Shown in pieces: positions 23,973 to 32,261 of a stretch of 64,000 nucleotides of DNA. The notes under the pieces are model-generated. The model searched no databases. It was not told where the DNA came from and worked only from the letters and a program-made list of their open reading frames with translations. Location of the stretch: positions 2,046,001 through 2,110,000 of the forward strand of contig NZ_CP054043.1 in the NCBI RefSeq assembly GCF_013282725.1. The letters run 5' to 3'. The translations under genes were made by a program, and so were the position numbers. Numbering within the stretch: the stretch's first letter is position 1; each line of letters begins with the position of its first letter. The DNA comes from Yersinia mollaretii ATCC 43969 (lineage in GTDB: Bacteria; Pseudomonadota; Gammaproteobacteria; Enterobacterales; Enterobacteriaceae).

Positions 23973-24508
23973 AGAGTCGGGCTCATAGTGAGTTATCAGC
24001 CCTAAGATTATTGACAAAGTGTCAGCGGCAGAGAGAACAGGCGTCTCATAAAGACGCCTTATTCCCTTTGTTAGAATAAGCATCTATGAAGGTTCGAGCC
24101 GCGCTATATATGGACGTTTTACTCTTCCGCCTGTCCTCACCGTTTCAGATCGAGCCGCCGGAATTTATCTGCCCTTTTAGTTGATTCTCTATTATGAACT
24201 GTTGCTATTTCTTCTTCTCGTGCTGTTTTGTGATTCAAAGTCCGACTAATTCAGATGTTTTCTTTTTTGGAAAATATATGAATTTAAATTGGAAACCCTT
24301 AGTACTCTTATTTTTCATTAATTCCAACTTAATTCCGATGTATTCCTTTTAATAATTTTACTGTTTTTCATACTATTTAACCTGATCATTTTTCTATTGG
24401 CTCATTACCGTCTAATTACAGAATTCATTATTTTTTAGTTTTTATTTTAAACTCACGTTGAATTTAATACGTATTAGATTATGCCAATAATAAATCAGGA
24501 ATATTATA
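23973..24508. other. AT-rich gap before the invasin-like gene
   Basis: After the ampE terminator this 536-base stretch becomes strongly AT-rich (roughly 24190-24500), unlike the core genes around it. No convincing ORF, RNA gene or repeat was seen. It marks the left edge of the inserted adhesin gene and probably holds its promoter; many A/T hexamers fit a -10 and none stands out. Confidence 0.6.
24039..24064 (+). terminator. Terminator after ampE
   Basis: AGGCGTCT (24039-24046) pairs with AGACGCCT (24052-24059) around five bases, followed by TATTCCCTTTGTT. It lies 66 bases after the ampE stop. Confidence 0.75.
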
Positions 24509-27500
24509 ATGGATTCTATTTTAAAAGGCATAAGGCATTACTTGTGCTTTGGTTTTCTAAAGAAAGTCATGGTGTACCTTCAAATAGTTTTACAAACGTT
24601 ATTGGGTACACTTCCCCTCTATTCGATGAGTTTCAGTACTCATGCGGACAGTGGCATTGCAAAAAAAACAGCGCTGTTTAAGCGGCTTCATACACTCACT
24701 GCTACTGATACACTTGAGTCGGTGGCATCAGGCTATGGCTTATCTGTGGATGAGCTTTGGGCATTGAACATTAATTTATATAACAATCGTGTCGCTTTTG
24801 ACGCGATCAAATACGGTGCGGTTGTTTATGTCCCAAATCGGGAGGAGGAGCAAAAAGCAACACAACAAGCCTCTTTAGTTGCCTCTCATCTATCCCAAAT
24901 TGGCAGTACCCTGAGCAGCGAGAGCCGGGTTGAGGCATTTTCTCGTTTAGCTAAGGGAGTGTTATTATCTTCTACGGCTAAATCGGTCGAGGAGTGGTTA
25001 GGCCATATTGGCAAAGCTCAGGTCAAATTACAGGTTGATGACAAGAATGATTTCAGTGGTTCAGAATTGCATCTATTTGTCCCGCTCTATAATCAGCCTG
25101 AGAGATTAGCATTTAGCCAGTTTGGTTTTCGGCGTATAGACCAACGCAATATTATGAATATTGGCTTGGGTCAGCGCCACTATTTGTCTGACTGGATGTT
25201 GGGATATAACGTTTTCCTAGATCAACAAATATCGGGAAATGCCCATCGGCGCTTAGGGCTTGGTGGTGAATTGGCGCGGGATTACGTGAAGTTATCAGCC
25301 AATAGCTATTATCGTTTGGGCGGGTGGAAAAACTCCACTCGACTTGAAGATTATGATGAGCGTGCGGCGAGTGGTTATGATATTCGTACCGAAGCCTACT
25401 TACCTTATTATCCGCAGTTAGGCGGGAAGTTAATGTATGAGCAATACTTCGGCAATGAAGTTGCCCTGTTTGGCCTTAATGAACGGCAGAAAAACCCATC
25501 AGCACTAACTGCGAGTGTGAGTTATACCCCTTTCCCGTTGGTGAATTTAGCGCTCGAACATACCATTGGCAACAGTGGGAAAAATAAAACTGGGGTCAAT
25601 TTAGCCGTCAATTACGAAATTAATACTCCGTGGCAAAAACAGATAGATCCCGCAGCGGTAAAAGCAACCCGGACACTGGCCGGTAGCCGTATGGATTTAG
25701 TCGATCGCAATAACAATATTGTGTTGGAATACCGCAAGCAGCAGGTCGTGACATTAAATCTACCGGCAAAAGTCAGCGGTAAAGAGAAGCAAGTATTGCC
25801 GATAAATTATACCTTTAATGCTCGCCATGGCTTAGATCGTATTGAGTGGGATGCTGCTGATGTGATTAATGCTGGCGGGAACATCAGCGATCAGGGCAAT
25901 TTGGCTTATCATATTACCTTCCCGCCCTATATTGATGGTGGCGACAATGCCTATGTATTAGCTGGCCGTGCGGTTGATAAAAAAGGGAATTATTCGGTCT
26001 CTAACTCAACCAATATTTACGTTACTGGCGTGAATATTAATTCTGTAAAAAGTACAATCACGCTAACCCCTGCCACATTACCAGCCAATGCAACCAGCCG
26101 AAGTACACTGCAACTTAAATTAAATACTGATGCCGGTAACGCCGTCAGTGGTGCTGCAAGACAAATCACTTTTGCGGTGCGTGATGTCTCTGGCAATGTT
26201 CCTAGAGCCAGAAGTTTCGCCCAGCCAGTGGTGATTGCTGATGCACAGGAAATTCAAACCGGTGTTTATGAAACGTCGGTGACCAGCGGTAATTTGGTTG
26301 GGCGTTTTGAAATAACCCCAACTGTCCGTGGGGTTCAACTGAATCCGATTATTCTTACCCAATCTGCTGATGCCACTACCGCGACGATTAATGGCAGCGC
26401 GAATATTACTATTTCTACGCCAACAATTACTGCCAATGCGACGGATAAAACCCACCTGGAAGTGCTGGTGACTGATGCATTGGGCCATCCGGTGCCGGGT
26501 GTCGAAGTGACCTGGGTCAGTGATTTGAATTCGCCGGGTCTAGAGCACGTCACCAGTATCACTAATGAGCACGGTATCGCCGAAAACAATTTCACCTCCA
26601 CCACGGCAGGAACCGCCAATATTACCGTCCAGACAGGCACGTCGCCTCCTGTTCAGGCGGGCACGATAGAGATCAAGCCAGATAAGGTCAACCGCACGAC
26701 CTTTAAAGCTGATGAGACGGATCAGGTGACCTATACGGCGAAGGTTGTTGATATCAACAACAATCCGTTGGAGAACTTCCCGGTTAGCTGGCGTTTGACG
26801 CAGGGCGAAGGTCAGTATAAGAGCTTAAGTTACACCGGGCCAACCGGTGAAGCTGAAACCAAGCTGAGCGCTAGTCGTTTGGGCCAATATAAAATGGAGG
26901 CGCAGATCGGGATACTGAATGGTTCACCGACCCGCATAGTGGAAAAAGCGGCACCGGATGTTAGCACCACAGCAGGTGATATTGATCCAAGTAAATCTGA
27001 TTTAGTGGTGGACGTGAACAGTATTGATGCCAGTGGCAAGACTAAGGCTAAGTTAACGGCCACCTTAAAAGATAAGTTTGGCAACTTATTGAAAGGGCAG
27101 ACAGTTAATGTGAAAGAGACTCAAAATCTGACAGGAATAAAATTCAGCGTTAACCCAATGAAGGATAATGGGGATGGGACTTATAGTACCGAGGTGACAT
27201 CAACCACCAAGGGGAATACTACATTCATTGCTAGCATCAATAGTGTTGATTTAACTCAGCAACCACAAATGCTGGTGGGGAATATTATTCCGCAGCTGAG
27301 TTTTGATAATAAAAACGAGAAGCAAACCTATAGAAAAACACCATTCGCTAAACAGGCATTAAAGGGCTTACCTCAAAGTGTTATTGCTCACTGGAACAGT
27401 GATAATTCGGATGTGGCGAAAATTGATCCGGCTACGGGTGAGATTAAGTTACTCAAAGCGGGTGTTGTGAATATTTCGGCGGTCACGCTGGCGGATAATA

Positions 27501-28900
27501 CCTATGCGATGGGGACGGCCAGTTATCAGCTTGAGGTTGAACGGGCTGATCCTAAACTTAACTTTACTAAACGGTTTAGCAATGTCACTTGGGGGCAGGT
27601 TGCTGCAAAAGAACAGCCTAATGTGGGTAACTCTGATTGGGCAAATTCTCAGCCTCAGCTTAAGTGGAGCAGCTCTGAACCGAATGTTGCTAAAGTGGAT
27701 GCCAATGGCAACATTACATTGTTGAAAGCGGGTGATACGTCGATTAAAGCGACAACAGCACAGACTGATCAATTTAAAGCTGCTGAGGCGGAGTATGTAT
27801 TAAATATTAACAAGGCAAATTTACAGTTGAGTTTTAATGCTTCAGTGAAGCAATACTCGGTAGATAGCAAACCAAGTAATGTTCAATCATTAATTTTACC
27901 AACTGATTTGCCAGCTAGCGCTGTACGCTGGAGTTCAAGTAATCCAAGTGCTATGAACATTGATTCAAATGGACGTGTAAGCGGTGTTTCAGCCGGTGAC
28001 AGTAATATTAAAATAGAAATAGATAAAAATGATTTCTATGCAGAAAATAGCGCTAAATACTTGGCTGAAGTCTATCAAAAACCGAGTGTTTCAATAAGCA
28101 GTACCAACACAGTCAGTAAAGGCGTATCTGGTTCTAATTCTTCTGAGTGGAAACCAGCATTTAAAGGTGACCAAATGGCGGTTAATTGGAGAGTATCAGG
28201 CTCCGGTAAGTTCGCAGGACCCAAAAAAGTTGTTGTGCAGTTTATTGAGGATGGGTCGGGGAGTAAACTTTTTGAAAAAGAATCTACATCTAACCTAGCT
28301 TCAGGCTCTACGGTTATTGAAGATACTAATGTTAAAAACTTGGTGGGCAAACGAGGGAAGTTTGTCGTCAAAACCGAAGGCACATCAGGCTTAAGTTCCC
28401 AAGATCAAACAAAAATTATTGATGTGAAAAGGCTTTATCCTGACGAAATTTGGAATAAAGTTCGTGTGAAATCAGGCCATAGTATATATGAGAAAGGGAA
28501 ATCAGTTAAAGATTGCAGGACTTCCGCCGGATTTTGGAACGACACTCATCATGTTAATCTTAACTGGGGTGTGGGTATTGATTTAGGTAATAATCAATTG
28601 CTCGAAGGAATGGAAGTAAAACTTCGTATCGATAAAGTTAGTAGCAGCTACATAAGCCCTAAAGACATTGTTACCAGGAATATACTTAAAACTTTTGATG
28701 AGGTGAGTACACCTAGTTCAAATTATATTGCTGAAACATTACATACTGATTGTTATGATCCCCATAATGATAGTGTAGAGTTAGTCCTAGATGTGGAGTA
28801 TCTCGGTAAAAAAACAATGTATAAAGCTGGCTCTGTTTATTGGGAGGGGCTAGGACGAACTAAGAAAGACTTTGTTGAGGCTAATATACAGCGTAAGTAA
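24509..28900 (+). CDS. Invasin/intimin-family inverse autotransporter adhesin
   Basis: Outer-membrane adhesin of 1463 residues. Order seen: signal sequence to about residue 46; LysM-like segment (about 59-108, LHTLTATDTLESVASGYGLS); intimin-type beta-barrel (about 150-390); the family linker MDLVDRNNNIVLEYRKQ (about 394-410); an Ig-like domain; about four Big_1 Ig repeats (510-925); three Big_2-like repeats with SDVAKIDPATGEIKLLKAG-type motifs (925-1190); and an unrecognised C-terminal region (1190-1463) with two Cys near 1336 and 1415 that could form a disulfide as in the invasin tip. AGGA precedes the ATG. It is inserted between ampE and aroP. Which Yersinia invasin paralogue it matches, and its receptor, are unknown. 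Confidence 0.9.
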   Translation: MDSILKGIRHYLCFGFLKKVMVYLQIVLQTLLGTLPLYSMSFSTHADSGIAKKTALFKRLHTLTATDTLESVASGYGLSVDELWALNINLYNNRVAFDAIKYGAVVYVPNREEEQKATQQASLVASHLSQIGSTLSSESRVEAFSRLAKGVLLSSTAKSVEEWLGHIGKAQVKLQVDDKNDFSGSELHLFVPLYNQPERLAFSQFGFRRIDQRNIMNIGLGQRHYLSDWMLGYNVFLDQQISGNAHRRLGLGGELARDYVKLSANSYYRLGGWKNSTRLEDYDERAASGYDIRTEAYLPYYPQLGGKLMYEQYFGNEVALFGLNERQKNPSALTASVSYTPFPLVNLALEHTIGNSGKNKTGVNLAVNYEINTPWQKQIDPAAVKATRTLAGSRMDLVDRNNNIVLEYRKQQVVTLNLPAKVSGKEKQVLPINYTFNARHGLDRIEWDAADVINAGGNISDQGNLAYHITFPPYIDGGDNAYVLAGRAVDKKGNYSVSNSTNIYVTGVNINSVKSTITLTPATLPANATSRSTLQLKLNTDAGNAVSGAARQITFAVRDVSGNVPRARSFAQPVVIADAQEIQTGVYETSVTSGNLVGRFEITPTVRGVQLNPIILTQSADATTATINGSANITISTPTITANATDKTHLEVLVTDALGHPVPGVEVTWVSDLNSPGLEHVTSITNEHGIAENNFTSTTAGTANITVQTGTSPPVQAGTIEIKPDKVNRTTFKADETDQVTYTAKVVDINNNPLENFPVSWRLTQGEGQYKSLSYTGPTGEAETKLSASRLGQYKMEAQIGILNGSPTRIVEKAAPDVSTTAGDIDPSKSDLVVDVNSIDASGKTKAKLTATLKDKFGNLLKGQTVNVKETQNLTGIKFSVNPMKDNGDGTYSTEVTSTTKGNTTFIASINSVDLTQQPQMLVGNIIPQLSFDNKNEKQTYRKTPFAKQALKGLPQSVIAHWNSDNSDVAKIDPATGEIKLLKAGVVNISAVTLADNTYAMGTASYQLEVERADPKLNFTKRFSNVTWGQVAAKEQPNVGNSDWANSQPQLKWSSSEPNVAKVDANGNITLLKAGDTSIKATTAQTDQFKAAEAEYVLNINKANLQLSFNASVKQYSVDSKPSNVQSLILPTDLPASAVRWSSSNPSAMNIDSNGRVSGVSAGDSNIKIEIDKNDFYAENSAKYLAEVYQKPSVSISSTNTVSKGVSGSNSSEWKPAFKGDQMAVNWRVSGSGKFAGPKKVVVQFIEDGSGSKLFEKESTSNLASGSTVIEDTNVKNLVGKRGKFVVKTEGTSGLSSQDQTKIIDVKRLYPDEIWNKVRVKSGHSIYEKGKSVKDCRTSAGFWNDTHHVNLNWGVGIDLGNNQLLEGMEVKLRIDKVSSSYISPKDIVTRNILKTFDEVSTPSSNYIAETLHTDCYDPHNDSVELVLDVEYLGKKTMYKAGSVYWEGLGRTKKDFVEANIQRK

Positions 28901-28992
28901 TATTAGCTGGATTTTTAGTCAGCTTGATTAGACACCTGAGATAGTAATTAAGGATTCATACTTCACAAAAAGTGGGGTTCGTTAGAAATACG

Positions 28993-29025
28993 ACAGGGCG
29001 GTAGTGCATACTACGGCCCTGTTTT
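28993..29025. terminator. Terminator between the adhesin gene and aroP
   Basis: ACAGGGC at 28993-28999 pairs with GCCCTGT around 29016-29022; the inner arms GTAGT and ACTAC (one G-G mismatch between) close a GCAT loop; five T follow. It can end the adhesin transcript and, in reverse, aroP. Confidence 0.75.
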
Positions 29026-29114
29026 TCTGAATACAATGAACAGGCCAGCACTGGAGGCTGGCCCGTAAGAGGCGTTATCGTCAAATCCTAAGGATAACCG
29101 ATCACTTTCTGCTA

Positions 29115-30479
29115 TTAAGATTTTACCCGCTGGCTACGATTTTTCAGGATATAACTGACCGCCAGTAGCAGTAACCATGCTGGAATCAATAGCACTGAAA
29201 TCTGGATACCCGGCGTGAAATACATGATGACCAGAATGCCACTCAGGAAGAGTAAGCATAGATAGTTGCTGAACGGATACCAGAAGGCTTTGAACTGGGG
29301 AATGACACCCTGACGATTTTTAGCGGCACGGAATTTAAGGTGCGCGAGGCTAATCATCGCCCAGTTGATGACCAGTGCGGAGACCACCAGCGCCATCAAT
29401 AATTCAAAAGCGCGACCCGGAATTAAGTAGTTAATCAGCACGCAGAACGCCGTGGCAAACGCCGAGACGGCAATGGCAATTACCGGAACACCGCGACCAT
29501 CGACCTTCAACAGTATTTTCGGGCCGTTACCTTGTTTTGCGAGGCCGAATAACATGCGGCTGTTGCAGTAAACACAACTGTTGTAGACCGATAACGCCGC
29601 CGTCAGTACCACAATATTTAATACGGTGGCGACCACATTACTGTTCAATGCATGGAAGATCAGCACAAACGGACTGCCGCCTTCGACCACTTTGCCCCAA
29701 GGATAGAGTGACAGCAAGATAGCCAGAGAACCGATATAGAATAGCAGGATACGATAGATAACTTGATTGGTGGCTTTCGGGATGCTTTTGGCTGGATTTT
29801 CGGCTTCTGCTGCGGTGATACCCACTAACTCAAGGCCACCGAAGGAGAACATGATCACTGCCATTGCCATCACCAAGCCCATGATGCCATTGGGGAAGAA
29901 GCCCCCTTGCGCCCACAAGTTGGTTACTGTGGCTTCTGGGCCACCTTGCCCGCTCAGTAATAACCACCCACCGAAGAGAATCATGGCGATAATGGCGACC
30001 ACTTTAATAATGGCAAACCAGAACTCCATCTCACCATAGACTTTGACGTTGGCCAGATTGATGGCATTGATGGCAAGGAAGAAGACCGCAGCCGAGACCC
30101 AAGTCGGGATCTCCGGCCACCAGTACTGCACATAGATACCGACGGCAGTCAGTTCGGCCATCGCCACTAACACATATAGCACCCAGTAGTTCCAACCAGA
30201 TGCAAAGCCCGCGAAATTACCCCAATATTTGTACGCAAAGTGGCTAAACGAACCGGCTACCGGCTCTTCGACCACCATTTCACCTAACTGGCGCATGATC
30301 AGAAACGCGATAAAACCGCCGATCGCATACCCCAGTAAAACTGAGGGTCCCGCCATTTTAATGGTTTGCGCGATACCCAGAAATAGCCCAGTACCAATTG
30401 CGCCACCTAAGGCGATTAGCTGAATGTGGCGGTTTTTAAGCCCCCGCTTTAGCTCCGCACCTTCCTGTTGAACACTCAT
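29115..30479 (-). CDS. aroP: Aromatic amino acid permease AroP
   Basis: Proton symporter of the APC family for Phe, Tyr and Trp at the inner membrane. The 454 residues (E. coli 457) have twelve hydrophobic segments and the family signature RHIQLIALGGAIGTGLFLG near the N-terminus, with FSFGGLELVGITAAEAENP in the middle. Two TyrR-type boxes lie upstream, which fits TyrR repression. Substrate assignment rests on synteny with pdhR and on close similarity to E. coli AroP; PheP would be the alternative. Confidence 0.93.
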   Translation of the reverse strand: MSVQQEGAELKRGLKNRHIQLIALGGAIGTGLFLGIAQTIKMAGPSVLLGYAIGGFIAFLIMRQLGEMVVEEPVAGSFSHFAYKYWGNFAGFASGWNYWVLYVLVAMAELTAVGIYVQYWWPEIPTWVSAAVFFLAINAINLANVKVYGEMEFWFAIIKVVAIIAMILFGGWLLLSGQGGPEATVTNLWAQGGFFPNGIMGLVMAMAVIMFSFGGLELVGITAAEAENPAKSIPKATNQVIYRILLFYIGSLAILLSLYPWGKVVEGGSPFVLIFHALNSNVVATVLNIVVLTAALSVYNSCVYCNSRMLFGLAKQGNGPKILLKVDGRGVPVIAIAVSAFATAFCVLINYLIPGRAFELLMALVVSALVINWAMISLAHLKFRAAKNRQGVIPQFKAFWYPFSNYLCLLFLSGILVIMYFTPGIQISVLLIPAWLLLLAVSYILKNRSQRVKS

Positions 30480-30535
30480 CGTTGCATCCTCTGTCGTTGT
30501 GACTTCTAGCTGGCAACCCCGTGCCTTTTGCTATG

Positions 30536-30576
30536 CGTAAGTTTTTGATTACATTATTTGTATTATTTTGTTTACG
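30536..30576 (-). promoter_or_regulatory. Two TyrR-like boxes upstream of aroP
   Basis: On the minus strand 30553-30536 reads TGTAATCAAAAACTTACG, and 30559-30576 on the plus strand reads TGTATTATTTTGTTTACG. Both fit the TyrR pattern TGTAAA-N6-TTTACA with mismatches, separated by five bases. E. coli aroP also has paired TyrR boxes. Binding is inferred. Confidence 0.5.
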
Positions 30577-30956
30577 GTTGCTTCATATGGGATTTGCTTA
30601 TCTGGCTACCGTTAAACAGAGAATAGTGGTAGGCGAGAATTATTGCATCTGCTTTTTATTTTAACCGGCGAATATTTCGTCGAAATGCAAAGAAAAATGT
30701 TGATGCCTGATCAAGCGCTTGTTTTGCGGAGAAGCCAGTATGGGCAGTTTCAGTACAAAAAATAACCTAATAGCCATTTTTATCATGGTCATGCCAGTGC
30801 TCTGATAGGGGAGAAGGAGGGGCCAGATTTTTCTTGTTAGCGCGTGAATTAATATTCATAAATAATGAGTTAAAATTCATAAATAAAATCACTATATCGC
30901 TTCAGCTTGCCTAAATACCCGTTTCATAAAAGTTAAAACTCGCTTGTGTCAGGTAA

Positions 30957-30967
30957 TGGTATTACCA
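30957..30967. promoter_or_regulatory. Second PdhR-like operator core
   Basis: TGGTATTACCA at 30957-30967 is identical to the core of the strong PdhR palindrome 138 bases downstream, but the outer arms do not match. It may be an auxiliary PdhR site or an operator on the aroP side. Confidence 0.4.
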
Positions 30968-31094
30968 ACGGTACGTTATCACTTTGCATCACATTATTGA
31001 TGAAGTTGTTAAAATGTGCTGGGTTTCATGATTTTGGTCAAGGTCCGTATGGACAGGTAGTGAATACTTTGTTACTTTATCGTCACGTTTTTTG

Positions 31095-31111
31095 AATTGG
31101 TATTACCAATT
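31095..31111. promoter_or_regulatory. PdhR operator
   Basis: AATTGGTATTACCAATT is a perfect 17-base palindrome (seven-base arms, ATT centre) matching the PdhR consensus. It lies 63 bases before the pdhR ATG, as expected for pyruvate-responsive autorepression of pdhR-aceEF-lpd. Confidence 0.85.
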
Positions 31112-31174
31112 GACTCCGCGCTACTCGCAGAGACGATTCACTCAATACGGCTTACAGCGCGACTTACAGAAAAT

Positions 31175-31939
31175 ATGGCCTACAACAAAATCCGTCAGCC
31201 CAAATTATCAGATGTTATCGAGCAACAGCTCGAGCACCTGATCTTGGAAGGGACGCTACGACCGGGTGAGAAATTACCGCCCGAGCGTGAGTTGGCGAAG
31301 CAATTTGATGTTTCCCGACCCTCTCTGCGAGAAGCTATCCAGCGTTTAGAAGCGAAAGGTCTGCTGCTGCGTCGTCAGGGTGGTGGTACGTTTGTGCAAA
31401 CCAATCTGTGGCAAAGTTTTAGCGATCCGCTGGCTGAACTGCTGGCCGACCATCCCGAAGCACAATTCGATCTGCTAGAAACCCGTCACGCCCTCGAAGG
31501 TGTTGCTGCCTATTATGCAGCCCTGCGCGGGACTGATGAAGACCTTCAACGTATCCGTGAGTGCCATACTGTTATTCAGCAAGCCCAAGACAGCGGCGAT
31601 TTAGATGCTGAGGCCGATGCGGTTATGCAGTATCAAGTGGCGGTCACAGAGGCCGCGCATAATGTGGTTTTACTGCATTTACTGCGCTGCATGGGGCCAA
31701 TGCTCGAACAAAACGTGAAACAAAACTTTGAATTGCTTTACTCGCGCCGCGAAATGCTGGCAACGGTGAGCAGTCACCGCGCCGGGATTTTTGAGGCGAT
31801 TGTGGCACGCGAGCCAGAGAAGGCCCGCGAAGCTTCACACCGTCACTTGGCGTTTATTGAGGAAATCCTGTTGGATCTCAGTCGGGAGCACAGTCGCCGT
31901 GAGCGATCTTTGCGTCGGCTCCAACAGCGCAAGGATTAG
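31175..31939 (+). CDS. pdhR: Pyruvate dehydrogenase complex repressor PdhR
   Basis: GntR-family (FadR subfamily) repressor released by pyruvate. The ATG at 31175 gives 254 residues starting [20 protein letters not shown], the length of E. coli PdhR; an in-frame TTG at 31097 lies inside the operator and is rejected. Seen: winged helix-turn-helix [20 protein letters not shown] and the all-helical FCD ligand domain with [15 protein letters not shown]. First gene of the pdh operon. Confidence 0.97.
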   Translation: MAYNKIRQPKLSDVIEQQLEHLILEGTLRPGEKLPPERELAKQFDVSRPSLREAIQRLEAKGLLLRRQGGGTFVQTNLWQSFSDPLAELLADHPEAQFDLLETRHALEGVAAYYAALRGTDEDLQRIRECHTVIQQAQDSGDLDAEADAVMQYQVAVTEAAHNVVLLHLLRCMGPMLEQNVKQNFELLYSRREMLATVSSHRAGIFEAIVAREPEKAREASHRHLAFIEEILLDLSREHSRRERSLRRLQQRKD

Positions 31940-32020
31940 AAACGAATCATTCGGGTTGCGCCTTAGCAAGACCCCAATAATTTTTTCTGAATTCTCATTT
32001 GAGAATCATTAGCGGCAACT

Positions 32021-32146
32021 ATAACCCAAAATAATTCGAGTTGTAGGTAGGCGGCAAGGGAATGCATCCCCAGGAGCTTACTTGAGTAAGTGACTGGGGG
32101 GAGAGAGTGCAGCCAGCGCCCCTACAGCTTGAAGTATGACGGGGAT
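32021..32146. repeat. Yersinia-type palindromic element, full-length form
   Basis: A 126-bp imperfect inverted repeat in the pdhR-aceE gap. Its ends AATTCGAGTTGTAGG and CCTACAGCTTGAAG are near-complementary. The centre folds as CCCCAG (32068-32073), CTTACT (32077-32082), AGTAAG (32085-32090) and CTGGGG (32094-32099). No ORF. It resembles the palindromic elements known from yersiniae and related genera. A copy with the centre deleted is at 41878-41934. Confidence 0.75.
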
Positions 32147-32156
32147 AAACTGATGG

Positions 32157-32223
32157 GCCTATCTTCCGGTGTTTTCACCAGGGCACGTGCTTTAGCCTTG
32201 AGTTAAAGCACAGGAAGATAGGC
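32157..32223 (+). promoter_or_regulatory. Structured leader upstream of aceE (three-way junction)
   Basis: GCCTATCTTCC (32157-32167) pairs perfectly with GGAAGATAGGC (32213-32223). Inside are two further perfect hairpins: GGTG-TTTT-CACC (32168-32179) and GTGCTTTA (32187-32194) with TAAAGCAC (32204-32211). The whole forms a compact three-way junction ending 38 bases before the aceE ATG. No T-run follows, so it is not a terminator. The rest of the 322-base pdhR-aceE gap holds the palindromic element just upstream and nothing else recognised. Confidence 0.65.
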
Positions 32224-32261
32224 TCCAAATAAACCATTAGAAACAGATAAGGAATACCACC

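Larger units (their letters stand above)
30480..31174. other. aroP-pdhR divergent control region
   Basis: About 695 bases without a gene. It holds two TyrR-like boxes near aroP, an AT-rich stretch with two repeats of a motif AATTCATAAATAA-type near 30846-30886, a PdhR-like core at 30957-30967 and a full PdhR palindrome at 31095-31111. Apparent pdhR coding extension upstream of 31175 overlaps the operator and is not real. Confidence 0.7.

Noticed and set aside
23973..24508. Mobile-element ends flanking the adhesin gene
   Set aside because: The AT-rich edge suggests an insertion, but no inverted repeats, target duplication or tRNA site could be found on either side.
31097..31174. N-terminal extension of PdhR
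   Set aside because: The TTG start lies inside the PdhR operator and the added residues do not fit the family; the ATG at 31175 gives the standard 254 residues.
32000..32014. Fur-like sequence TGAGAATCATTAGCG after pdhR
   Set aside because: It matches the Fur 7-1-7 pattern at about 12 of 15 positions but lies between co-transcribed pdhR and aceE beside a short palindrome; too weak to call.
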